A stretch of DNA of 19,612 nucleotides from JBGSOW01 sp041738875 (GTDB taxonomy: Bacteria; Patescibacteriota; Dojkabacteria; CALFHW01): the NCBI GenBank assembly GCA_041738875.1, contig JBGSOW010000022.1, forward strand, positions 1 through 19,612, in the 5' to 3' direction. Position numbers and translations under genes: made by a program. Below are positions 7,523 through 15,202 of the stretch, in pieces; the stretch's first letter is position 1; each line of letters opens with the position of its first letter. The notes under the pieces were generated by a model. The model worked only from the letters and a program-made list of their open reading frames with translations. It was not told the origin of the DNA and ran no database searches.

Positions 7523-8503
7523 ATGTTATCAATAATTATCACAGCATATAAAGAGGAAAAAACAATTGCGAACGCCGTTAGATCGCTAATTGATGCAAAT
7601 TATAGTGGTATCGGACTGGGACAAATTGATAAAAGTTGGGAATTAATTGTATGTGCGCCAGACAAACCAACTCAAGATAACGCTCTTAAAGAAATTGAAA
7701 GACTAAAAATAGATAGTAGTAGGTATAAAATTCTTGTTGATGAAAAAAAAGGCAAACCAATTGCTTTAAATATGTGCCTGCTAGCTGCAAGGGGTGAATG
7801 GTTACTACTTACAGACGGGGATGTTTATGCAAAAGAGGGTGCTGTGAAAGAAATTGTAGAAACTGCAGATTTATATATAGAGTCTCATGTTGAAGGCAAG
7901 CTTGGCGGCGTCAGTGGTAGGCCGGTTGGTGAGAAAAGTAAAACAAATATGATGAATTATTGGGGCGCGCTACTTGCTGACGCCGCCAATCACAAACGAA
8001 ATATCGATTTAACCGACAAACCTGATGGACTTTCTTCCCGCTTTATTCCAAAAAGAAAATTCTTTCCGCTAAGTGGGTATTTGATGTTGATTCGCAATGA
8101 AAAAATAACCGTGCCTGAGGATTGTTTGGTTGACGATGCATACCTGTCATACCAGCTTTATAATAAGGGTTATGATCTGACTTACTCTCCTAAAGCAGAG
8201 GTAGTTGTAAAATATCCGACTAAATTAAAAGACTACTTTATTCAAAAGAAACGCTCAACTGGAGGGTATTTGCAGCTTTGGAAATATGGTGTTGTAAAAG
8301 TTGAAACAAAATCTCGTAGCTTCTGGCGGGAATTAGAGTATATTTGGTTTCCATTGAGGTACGCGAAAAATCTCAGGGAACTTCTCTGGTCGCTCGCACT
8401 ATATCCTGTGAGATTGTGGTTGTGGATCAAGATATATTGGGAGCGTAAAGTTACAAACAAAGACTTTACCTCAACCTGGCAAAGAGTTGAGAGCACTAAA
8501 TAA
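7523..8503 (+). CDS. Family 2 glycosyltransferase
   Basis: A 326-residue inverting glycosyltransferase with a GT-A fold. It begins with LSIIITAYKEEKTIANAVRS, the standard nucleotide-sugar binding start. The metal-binding DxD motif is DGD (residues 98-100), preceded by KGKPIALN. VDDAYLSYQLYNKGY (Asp204/Asp205) corresponds to the catalytic ED/DD region. KKRSTGGYLQLWKY (about 242-255) takes the place of the Q/RxxRW motif seen in processive and chain-extending members. The last 70 residues are rich in Trp, Leu and Tyr (ELLWSLALYPVRLWLWIKIY), consistent with association with the membrane surface. It probably transfers a sugar to an envelope lipid or polymer; donor and acceptor cannot be read. It follows the orphan gene by 6 bases in the Mur-ligase cluster. 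Confidence 0.87.
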   Translation: MLSIIITAYKEEKTIANAVRSLIDANYSGIGLGQIDKSWELIVCAPDKPTQDNALKEIERLKIDSSRYKILVDEKKGKPIALNMCLLAARGEWLLLTDGDVYAKEGAVKEIVETADLYIESHVEGKLGGVSGRPVGEKSKTNMMNYWGALLADAANHKRNIDLTDKPDGLSSRFIPKRKFFPLSGYLMLIRNEKITVPEDCLVDDAYLSYQLYNKGYDLTYSPKAEVVVKYPTKLKDYFIQKKRSTGGYLQLWKYGVVKVETKSRSFWRELEYIWFPLRYAKNLRELLWSLALYPVRLWLWIKIYWERKVTNKDFTSTWQRVESTK

Positions 8504-8638
8504 TCCTCGCAATTAACATCTATCTAACCTTCGATTTTTTAAACTCCAAAAGGTCCAGAAGTTTAATTTGGGTTATTCAAGGTGAAATATATTAATATAG
8601 AGTATATAATACGAATGAGAGCTAATTATTATTAAGAA

Positions 8639-8644
8639 TATATT
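8639..8644 (+). promoter_or_regulatory. Candidate -10 element for lysS
   Basis: TATATT ends 6 bases before the ATG at 8651, placing the predicted transcript start at the start codon. A second candidate, TATAAT at 8605-8610, would give a leader of about 35 bases. The rest of the 147-base gap before lysS shows no hairpin, RNA gene or T-box-like structure that I can recognise. Confidence 0.4.
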
Positions 8645-8650
8645 TTGCAT

Positions 8651-10858
8651 ATGAATACAAAATCGTCTGGACTTATTGGACAAAGGCAGGAAAGAATTGA
8701 GAAATTGAACAGGCTACGTGAACTTGGGATTGATCCTTTTCCAGCCATAGCTAAACGGACTCATAAAGCAAATTTATTAAAAGAAGATTTCAGTGTATTA
8801 AACGGGCAAGAAGTAACAGTTTCTGGCCGCCTTATGTCTTGGCGTGAACACGGTAAACTAGTATTTGCCGATCTACAAGATCAATCCGGGCAGATTCAAT
8901 TATTTATCAGAGAAGAAAATACAGCAGATTTTTCAAAAGATCTTCAAAGATTAGGTTTTTCAGAGCTTTCACTTTTAGATGTTGGTGACTTTATTGAGGC
9001 AACAGGTACTTTAACGAAAACGAAATCTGAAGAAATATCAGTGTTAGTGACTGAAATCAAGATTCTAACGAAAGCTATTCGTCCTTTGCCTGAAAAATGG
9101 AAAGGCTTACAAGACAAGGAGCAAAGATACCGCAGAAGATACCTAGATCTTACAATCGACCCGTCTATACGCTCTAGATTTGAGCGAAAGTCCAAATTCT
9201 GGCAGGCTAACCGCGACTATATGAAATTACACGGCTTTATGGAGGTAGAAACTCCAGTACTGGAACATAGAACCGGTGGAGCTGACGCACGACCATTTAC
9301 CACTCACCATAACGACTTAGATCAAGATTTTTTCCTTCGAATCTCTACTGAATTATTCCAAAAACGCTTGATTGGTGGTGGTTTTGAAAAGATATTTACA
9401 CTTGGTCCTAATTTTAGAAATGAAGGAACTAGTGACGAGCATTTACAGGAATACTATCAGATTGAGTGGTATTGGGCTTATGCTGATTTCAATGACAACA
9501 TGCAGTTTCTAATTGAAATGTTTAAATTCATAGCAAACGAAGTATACGGAAAAACCAAATTCACAACTAGAGGACACACATTTGATTTTGCTGACACTTG
9601 GGAAGTCATTGATTACTCCAAAGTTATTAAAGAAAAGTTAGGTGTTGATATATTCAACGATAGTGAAGAATCTATGTTTAAAGTGGTGCAAGATAGAAAA
9701 GTCAAACTAACTGGTGAAATCAACCGCAATAGAATTATAGACAACCTCTGGAAACTGATCCGCAAAGAAATTTCTGGCCCAGCGTTTTTAATCAACGAGC
9801 CAGCATTTATGTCACCATTATCAAAGTCACATACGTCTGATCCAAGACTTACACAAAGATTCCACGTTATAATCGCAGGCAGTGAACTAGGCAACGGCTA
9901 TTCTGAAATAAATGATCCTAAAGAACAGTTAGATAGGTTCTTAGACCAAGAAAAGTTACGTGAAAGTGGTGATGACGAAGCCCAGATGTTGGATATTGAT
10001 TATATCGAGATGCTTGAATATGGAATGCCTCCGGTTTCAGGTTATGGAATGAGTGAACGTGTCTTCTGGTTTCTTGAAGATGTAACTGCAAGGGAAGGTA
10101 CACTTTTCCCGCTTATGAGAGACGAAGTAGAACCTACGACAAAGGAGATTTACAAAGGAATCTTGCGCGAGCAACCACAACCCACAGAAGAGCTATTGGA
10201 TGCAAAAGTAGTAAGTTACGGAGTAACTGGTTCGACTGATGACAATAGTATTCAAACTCCTGTAAATGAGTCATCCACGAGCACTGGTACACTGAATATT
10301 AGTTTTGCCGGTGCAGAGAAGCTAATGCTAGATAACGTCAAAGATCCTTACCAAAGACACCATTCATATATGGTTTCCCACGTGCTTAGAAATTATGCAT
10401 CTGTTTTGGCTGAAAAATTTGGGGCTGGTAGCGATAACTTTGATCCAGAACTGTGGGCAGTAACAGGTATGATCCACGATTGGGATTATGGATTTGACCC
10501 TGAAGGACATCCACAAAATAATACCGAGAAGCTAGTAAAGTTTGGCTATCCTGAAATTGTGATAAACGCAATTCTCGGTCATAAGCCGTCTTTGGGTCAC
10601 GACAGACAATCAAAATTAGCACAAACCTTACTAGCAACTGACGAATTATGCGGCTTGCTTTATGCTTACAATATGTACAAAGGAGGATATCAGAATATGG
10701 ATCTAAAAGGAGTAAAAAAGAAGTATAAGGATAAAGCCTTTGCCGCAAAAATCAACAGAAATGATATAGATCTCGGTACTAGTGAATTAGGTATATCTAT
10801 CGAAGATCATATTAACTACGTACTCGAATTTTTAAAGAGCTTTGATAAAACTTTATAG
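8651..10858 (+). CDS. lysS: Class II lysyl-tRNA synthetase fused to a C-terminal HD-domain hydrolase
   Basis: A 735-residue protein; LysRS alone is about 500. An N-terminal OB-fold anticodon-binding domain (about 50-145: VTVSGRLMSWREHGKLVFAD) is followed by the class II catalytic domain. Motif 1 includes FMEVETPVLEHRTGGADARP. Motif 2 is FRNEGTSDEH (from residue 255), continuing QIEWYWAYADF. Motif 3 is GYGMSERVFWFL (Gly464, Arg470), where typical LysRS reads GxGxGIDRL. After a Ser/Thr-rich linker (about 505-555) comes a second domain with RHHSYMVSHVLRNY (His569/570), MIHDWDYGF (His609-Asp610), GHKPSLG and LLATDELCGLLYAY. This matches stand-alone HD-superfamily predicted metal-dependent hydrolases. 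The LysRS half charges tRNA-Lys; the substrate of the HD half is unknown. The frame is open to a TTG at 8645, but the ATG at 8651 is preferred. Confidence 0.93.
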   Translation: MNTKSSGLIGQRQERIEKLNRLRELGIDPFPAIAKRTHKANLLKEDFSVLNGQEVTVSGRLMSWREHGKLVFADLQDQSGQIQLFIREENTADFSKDLQRLGFSELSLLDVGDFIEATGTLTKTKSEEISVLVTEIKILTKAIRPLPEKWKGLQDKEQRYRRRYLDLTIDPSIRSRFERKSKFWQANRDYMKLHGFMEVETPVLEHRTGGADARPFTTHHNDLDQDFFLRISTELFQKRLIGGGFEKIFTLGPNFRNEGTSDEHLQEYYQIEWYWAYADFNDNMQFLIEMFKFIANEVYGKTKFTTRGHTFDFADTWEVIDYSKVIKEKLGVDIFNDSEESMFKVVQDRKVKLTGEINRNRIIDNLWKLIRKEISGPAFLINEPAFMSPLSKSHTSDPRLTQRFHVIIAGSELGNGYSEINDPKEQLDRFLDQEKLRESGDDEAQMLDIDYIEMLEYGMPPVSGYGMSERVFWFLEDVTAREGTLFPLMRDEVEPTTKEIYKGILREQPQPTEELLDAKVVSYGVTGSTDDNSIQTPVNESSTSTGTLNISFAGAEKLMLDNVKDPYQRHHSYMVSHVLRNYASVLAEKFGAGSDNFDPELWAVTGMIHDWDYGFDPEGHPQNNTEKLVKFGYPEIVINAILGHKPSLGHDRQSKLAQTLLATDELCGLLYAYNMYKGGYQNMDLKGVKKKYKDKAFAAKINRNDIDLGTSELGISIEDHINYVLEFLKSFDKTL

Positions 10859-10868
10859 TTCTATTACA

Positions 10869-11249
10869 TCAATAGATCTTCAATACGTCAGTAGAATCAT
10901 CTACATTTCCAGTTGCTTCTACTGACATTTTCTCGTAATTAAACGGCGATACGTAGTTAGCTAAAACAGAAATACCAGCCTTAGCATTGCCTTGTTTGTC
11001 CTCGTATTGATTTAACTCTGGAGTGCCCGTAACAAAGACAATATCTCCTTTTCTTACTCTTTTTGCAGTCGATTTAGCCGACCTAGCAAATGACGCTATA
11101 TCATAAAATACTACCCGAGCATCTGTGTTTTTGCCACGATACTCATTGACTGCTACTGAGAACTTTATAAAGCCCTTCCCAGTTTTGGACTCTAATTCTT
11201 GGGCATCACGTGTCGCGCGACCAAGAATCATCAACGTGTGCTGATTCAT
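10869..11249 (-). CDS. ssb: Single-stranded DNA-binding protein (SSB-like)
   Basis: A 126-residue OB-fold protein. The N-terminal half follows the bacterial SSB pattern: LMILGRATRDAQELESKTGKG (beta strand and turn), FIKFSVAVNEY, RVVFYDIASFARSAKSTAKR and VRKGDIVFVTGTPELNQYED. SSBs coat single-stranded DNA in replication and repair and recruit partners through an acidic C-terminal tip ending in D-D-x-P-F. Here the protein ends DDSTDVLKIY with no glycine/proline-rich linker and no terminal Phe, so partner recruitment may be lost or altered. The gene converges on lysS with only 10 bases between the stop codons. It may be a secondary SSB or a PriB-like variant; the rest of the genome is needed to tell. 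Confidence 0.8.
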   Translation of the reverse strand: MNQHTLMILGRATRDAQELESKTGKGFIKFSVAVNEYRGKNTDARVVFYDIASFARSAKSTAKRVRKGDIVFVTGTPELNQYEDKQGNAKAGISVLANYVSPFNYEKMSVEATGNVDDSTDVLKIY

Positions 11250-11316
11250 TTTTTTGTTTATTAATAAATTAACTACACTTAGATAGTAGTAGCTAATTCT
11301 TAAGAAAATCTTAAAT

Positions 11317-11970
11317 CTAGGAAATTTTTTGCTTTAATTCCAAAAGGTCTGTACTCCAACCGGTTCCAGTCCACCATTCAAGCCCATTAAACTGTAATTT
11401 GTATTTATCTGCCAATTTTGTGACACTGCCAAGGTAACAATATTGTCTATTTTCTTTTTTCGCGTGCATTACTGCTGACAACATCATGTACATTCCAAGG
11501 TTACTAGGCGATTTAGCTAGATTATAGAAAGGGTAGCAGTAATGCAATATTTCTTTATTTACGTAACAAATCGCATATCCCAAAGTCTCATTCCCCTCTG
11601 AGAAATTAAAGATATGATTGAAATTATGTTCAGTAGTTACTATTTCTTTTATCTTACTGGCGCTGAAATCAATATCGGGGAATTTGGATGTATAAAAGTC
11701 TTTCGCTGTTTTATGTACCATCCAATCATAATTCTCAATTTTGAGAGGAAGGGAAGAAGGTGACACATCTATAATCTCATCTAACTTTCTAAGTACTCGT
11801 CTATTCTCGCTATTTAGTTCAAACCTTTTTAAATCTATGCGAAGTGAACGAGTTTGATGGAGCAGCCCTTTTTCTTTTCTGCCAAATACAAAACCTTGAG
11901 AATATGCACTAGTAATTTCTGCGGTCTTTGCCCCAATCAACTTAATTGTCGCTGTTTCGTAATATTCCAT
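11317..11970 (-). CDS. Arginyl-tRNA-protein transferase (ATE/Bpt)-like acyltransferase
   Basis: A 217-residue protein with the layout of ATE/Bpt enzymes, which transfer an amino acid from aminoacyl-tRNA to protein N-termini (N-degron pathway). LRIDLKRFELNSENRRVLRK (about 43-62) resembles the region in ATE where a Cys-containing block is followed by FxxSxxQRRxxR. The C-terminal half (LGMYMMLSAVMHAKKENRQ, YCYLGSVTKLADKYKLQFNG, LEWW) resembles the GNAT-fold ATE C-terminal domain, where SLG...YxYLGY...MxYKxxFxPxE is typical. The Cys-rich N-terminal block of true ATE (CxxC) is missing, so the substrate or donor may differ, and a general GNAT-like role is possible. It starts at an ATG 5 bases after an extended -10, divergent from the surface-protein gene. 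Confidence 0.6.
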   Translation of the reverse strand: MEYYETATIKLIGAKTAEITSAYSQGFVFGRKEKGLLHQTRSLRIDLKRFELNSENRRVLRKLDEIIDVSPSSLPLKIENYDWMVHKTAKDFYTSKFPDIDFSASKIKEIVTTEHNFNHIFNFSEGNETLGYAICYVNKEILHYCYPFYNLAKSPSNLGMYMMLSAVMHAKKENRQYCYLGSVTKLADKYKLQFNGLEWWTGTGWSTDLLELKQKIS

Positions 11971-11975
11971 ATTTT

Positions 11976-11984
11976 ATTCTAACA
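11976..11984 (-). promoter_or_regulatory. Extended -10 element for the ATE-like gene
   Basis: Minus-strand TGTTAGAAT, 5 bases (AAAAT) before the ATG at 11970. It is identical in all nine bases to the element before msrB. The predicted transcript begins at the start codon. Confidence 0.62.
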
Positions 11985-12011
11985 CTTAAGGAAAACTTAA
12001 GAATTGCCTAT

Positions 12012-12017
12012 TACAAT
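12012..12017 (+). promoter_or_regulatory. Candidate -10 element for the surface-protein gene
   Basis: TACAAT, 8 bases before the ATG at 12026, giving a leader of at most 2-3 bases. It lacks the TG extension. It lies back-to-back with the ATE-like gene's promoter in a 55-base divergent gap that also contains the repeat CTTAAG-gaaaa-CTTAAG (11985-12001). Confidence 0.4.
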
Positions 12018-12025
12018 TATGTCTA

Positions 12026-14080
12026 ATGAAAATAATAATTACTATTATATCAACACTAACACTATATATAGCGTTTACTGCTCTTGCAAAAGCAGATAAC
12101 TTTTATCCGACTGGAAGGGTTAATAACTGTCAATTTGCAAGTACGATAGCTACACAAATAAAATCAACTGCAAATGTGTCAGTAAATTACAATTCGAACC
12201 ATCTTTATGGTTCAAGTGGAAACTGGATTCAAAATCACACTATACATGACGTTGCAGATATAAATTTTCCAAATGCCCGTAGATATACAGGAGTTGCTGA
12301 TAAAGTTTCCGTTCCTCCAGGAACACAAGTTCAAGTGGGACTTATGGCTTGGAATTACTCAGGGCACGAAATAAATACAGACAATATAACTTTTTTTACA
12401 TCACATGAGAATCCCGCAAATGGAGATCTAACTAGGCTTGGAGCTGGTGGTAGCTATGGGACAATAACTTTTGATAATGGACAGGCGTCTAGATCAGGGA
12501 AAAACTTAAGGCTACCAAGCTTAGGTAGTTTCTCAAATCGTGTGGCTCATGGTGGTAGGATCTTCTATGAATTTACAACCATACAGCCCATACAAATGCC
12601 CATTTATGAAGTAACTAGCCAGATTAACGCGGATAAAGAACTATTAATCAATTATAAATTTCAAATACATAATAATAGTACTTACTCTGTGTGCAATGTT
12701 CGCCTAGAGCAAAATCTAGTAAATGGCACTAAATTCGACAAAACTATATGCTTAAATTCCGGCGCAGTTCACAATGAAAATTTTACGATTAATCTAGGAA
12801 AAAATATTCCCAAAAACCTAAACATACCCAGACTTACTATCACCGATAATAACCGCTATATCGAATCCAGTGCTTCGAGATATCAGAATTCTAATGATAT
12901 CTATAACTATAACGCCAGGTCAGCCTATATCGGCAGAAACGATAGTAACGCTCCAAATTGGTATGCATTCCAGCCGGCATGGGGGCAGGTTGGGAATGAC
13001 CTAATCACTATTGAAATTATTCCGTACTGGTTTCAATCTGGCAACAAACAATTTACATTCCCCAATGAAACCAGCCTTGAAGTTACAGTTAGTGACAGCG
13101 ATGAGTTTGCAGTAAAGTCCAATACATTTGAACTAGATGAAGAGATTACCTTCAATATAAAGCTCACAAATACTTTGGCTAGATTAGATAGTTCGCAGCT
13201 GAAATTATCTATAGATAATCAAGAATTTACAACAATTAATCTACCGCCTCTAGAGACTGACGAAGAATTTCTACATGAAGTAAAGCACACGTATTCACCT
13301 ACAGAGCAAGGGATGACGAATTATGAATTCAAGGCGGAGGTAATCTACAATTCAACTGTGCAAAATACTGACAGTGTAAATAGTCAAATCAGTCTTGAAC
13401 CGAATGTTGAGCTGAATAAATATAGTGAAGTTGATGGAAATGTGATTGACTATAAAATAACTATAGCGAACTCTGGTAATTTTCCAGCAAAAAAAGTCAT
13501 ACTCACAGACACTATTCCTAAAAAAATCGAACTAGATGGTCATAACTATATACTCATAATCGAAAATATTAATAGTGAAGGTGGCCTTGAAGAAAATGAT
13601 AATGAGTATCTTCTAGAATGGGAGTTTGAGGAAATAGAACCAGCCGGATTTTATGAGATGAATTTCCAAATTAGTATAAACCCTGAAGTTGAAGTGGATT
13701 ATATAAGGATACTCGTAATATCAAACCAAGTAGAATTAGTTTCAGACAACCACGAATCTCTTTCAAGTACTATAGCTTCTGAGGTTACAATAAACGGCGT
13801 TTTATTTGCAGAGCCAGATGAAGAGATGGGTCCACCACCTTCTTCAAATAATCCAGTGCAAGCTAGTAATCCGAATCAAACTAGTTCAAGTAACCTTACA
13901 ACCACACTTGCTAGAACTGGTGACTCACCTGCGAAATTATTGCTTGCTACTGTATTAATTATGATAATACTTTGGGGAACAATAAAGTTGGGATATTTTA
14001 TTGTCGAAATCGATTTTATTATCAAAGAACTAGAGCGAATCCTGCATCTGTCTTCGTTTGAGAAAAGTATCGATGAATAG
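12026..14080 (+). CDS. Secreted, membrane-anchored surface protein with a DUF11-like domain and LARTG sorting-like signal
   Basis: A 684-residue exported protein. Residues 1-23 form a signal peptide (Lys, a long hydrophobic run, then AKADNF with a plausible cleavage after Ala). The next ~320 residues are Asn/Thr/Tyr-rich and beta-rich, with few Cys, and I do not recognise the fold. Residues ~350-450 look like an Ig-like/CARDB-type beta domain. Residues ~455-590 (VIDYKITIANSGNFPAKKVI, LTDTIPKKI) match the DUF11 pattern found in bacterial surface proteins. A Ser/Asn/Thr-rich spacer leads to LARTGDSPAKLLLATVLIMI, a sortase-like LPxTG variant followed by a membrane segment. Unlike typical sortase substrates, a charged tail of about 35 residues follows the membrane segment instead of a few basic residues. 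The last 51 bases overlap the end of the convergent ltrA-like gene. It probably acts in adhesion or as an envelope stalk; no sortase is in the window. Confidence 0.8.
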   Translation: MKIIITIISTLTLYIAFTALAKADNFYPTGRVNNCQFASTIATQIKSTANVSVNYNSNHLYGSSGNWIQNHTIHDVADINFPNARRYTGVADKVSVPPGTQVQVGLMAWNYSGHEINTDNITFFTSHENPANGDLTRLGAGGSYGTITFDNGQASRSGKNLRLPSLGSFSNRVAHGGRIFYEFTTIQPIQMPIYEVTSQINADKELLINYKFQIHNNSTYSVCNVRLEQNLVNGTKFDKTICLNSGAVHNENFTINLGKNIPKNLNIPRLTITDNNRYIESSASRYQNSNDIYNYNARSAYIGRNDSNAPNWYAFQPAWGQVGNDLITIEIIPYWFQSGNKQFTFPNETSLEVTVSDSDEFAVKSNTFELDEEITFNIKLTNTLARLDSSQLKLSIDNQEFTTINLPPLETDEEFLHEVKHTYSPTEQGMTNYEFKAEVIYNSTVQNTDSVNSQISLEPNVELNKYSEVDGNVIDYKITIANSGNFPAKKVILTDTIPKKIELDGHNYILIIENINSEGGLEENDNEYLLEWEFEEIEPAGFYEMNFQISINPEVEVDYIRILVISNQVELVSDNHESLSSTIASEVTINGVLFAEPDEEMGPPPSSNNPVQASNPNQTSSSNLTTTLARTGDSPAKLLLATVLIMIILWGTIKLGYFIVEIDFIIKELERILHLSSFEKSIDE

Positions 14081-15202
14081 TAAGCTTATGACGATACAAA
14101 TTGTAATTACAAGATTTAGAAAAATATTTATTTCTTGGCTAAACAATAGCATTATAAATACAATAATTCCTGCAAAAAGCTTGATTAAATTATTTATCTG
14201 CTCCATGAATTTGCGTTCCCCGTTAAAGGTAGTCGTGAAATCGATCAAAGCGAAAGATATAAGGATCAAAAGTATAGAGAAATTAAAAAATACACCAATG
14301 CTTGCTTCAGTTACTTCTTTGACAGCAAGTATTTCGCCTAAAGATTTGGCTAGAAGTATCAAACCCGCAATCATAATTAAGTGTGTATACGACCATGTTA
14401 TTGTAAATAGGTATCCAATCTTTAGCTTACTTGTATCAACATTTTGGAAGTATAGCCACCAGATGGAAAAAGTTAAAGTGATTGTTGCGATTAATACGCT
14501 AAACACCTGCAGTGAAAAATCTTTATCCTGTGCTTTTGGAATTATTGTCAGAAAACATTCCCCAAGAACAATTATGAAAAATAACCCATGTCTTTCTTTT
14601 AAATGGGAAGTTCTCACAGGTAGTAATTTCTGATAATTCAGTGCGAAGAGTGGAGTAGCTAGGTCAATTGCAATCCCAAGAAACATAAGTGCAAGGCGAA
14701 TTTCTGTATTCGGAATAAAAATTGCAATAAACCTAGGTACCAGTGCAAGTGTGAAACCAATTAGGTAGCGATTAGTCAAAGGCCTTGCGCCTTTGACAAA
14801 ATAACCAGCATAAGCAAAAGAGAGTACAACGAGTAGCCTAGTTGCGATGTAACTTAGAACAAAAGGTGTGAAATTATTGTCAAAACCACCAATTACAAAT
14901 ATTGCCATGAGAGAAACCGTAATCATCTGCAAATAAGTTACAAACCTATGCAATACATCGTCTGTACCAAATCTATCTGTATAGTTTGTATGTCCCATCC
15001 ATGCCCACCAAATTGGAACTAGTAAAGCAAAAAATTTTAGAAAACCGAGAAGAGAAATATCTCGTCCCAACTCAGTTCCGACAGAAATAATTGCGACAAC
15101 AAATACAAGATCGAAGAATAACTCTGTCCAAGTTGCTTTGACCTCTTCTTCGTGGTTTGAAGTGCTATAAAATGGTAGCTGGATTAATTTAGTTAAGTTC
15201 AT
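14030..15202 (-). CDS. ltrA: Low temperature requirement A (LtrA)-like membrane protein
   Basis: A 390-residue integral membrane protein with about ten hydrophobic segments. The LtrA signatures are clear: ATWTELFFDLVFVVAI near the N-terminus (about 24-39), WAWMGHTNYTDRFGTDD after the second segment, and RHGLFFIIVLGECFLTI in the middle, ahead of five more segments. LtrA was named from Listeria mutants that grow poorly in the cold; its biochemical activity is not established. Its ATG overlaps the msrB stop codon (ATGA), so the two are translationally coupled. Its last 17 codons and stop overlap the end of the oppositely oriented surface-protein gene. Confidence 0.88.
   Translation of the reverse strand: MNLTKLIQLPFYSTSNHEEEVKATWTELFFDLVFVVAIISVGTELGRDISLLGFLKFFALLVPIWWAWMGHTNYTDRFGTDDVLHRFVTYLQMITVSLMAIFVIGGFDNNFTPFVLSYIATRLLVVLSFAYAGYFVKGARPLTNRYLIGFTLALVPRFIAIFIPNTEIRLALMFLGIAIDLATPLFALNYQKLLPVRTSHLKERHGLFFIIVLGECFLTIIPKAQDKDFSLQVFSVLIATITLTFSIWWLYFQNVDTSKLKIGYLFTITWSYTHLIMIAGLILLAKSLGEILAVKEVTEASIGVFFNFSILLILISFALIDFTTTFNGERKFMEQINNLIKLFAGIIVFIMLLFSQEINIFLNLVITICIVISLLFIDTFLKRRQMQDSL

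Noticed and set aside
8504..8650. A tRNA, T-box or other structured RNA in front of lysS
   Set aside because: No cloverleaf, T-box (TGGNACCGCG) or strong hairpin is visible; the gap is AT-rich with promoter-like hexamers only.
14058..14633. A 191-residue plus-strand frame inside the ltrA region
   Set aside because: It lies fully antisense to membrane segments of LtrA, whose family motifs are unmistakable.
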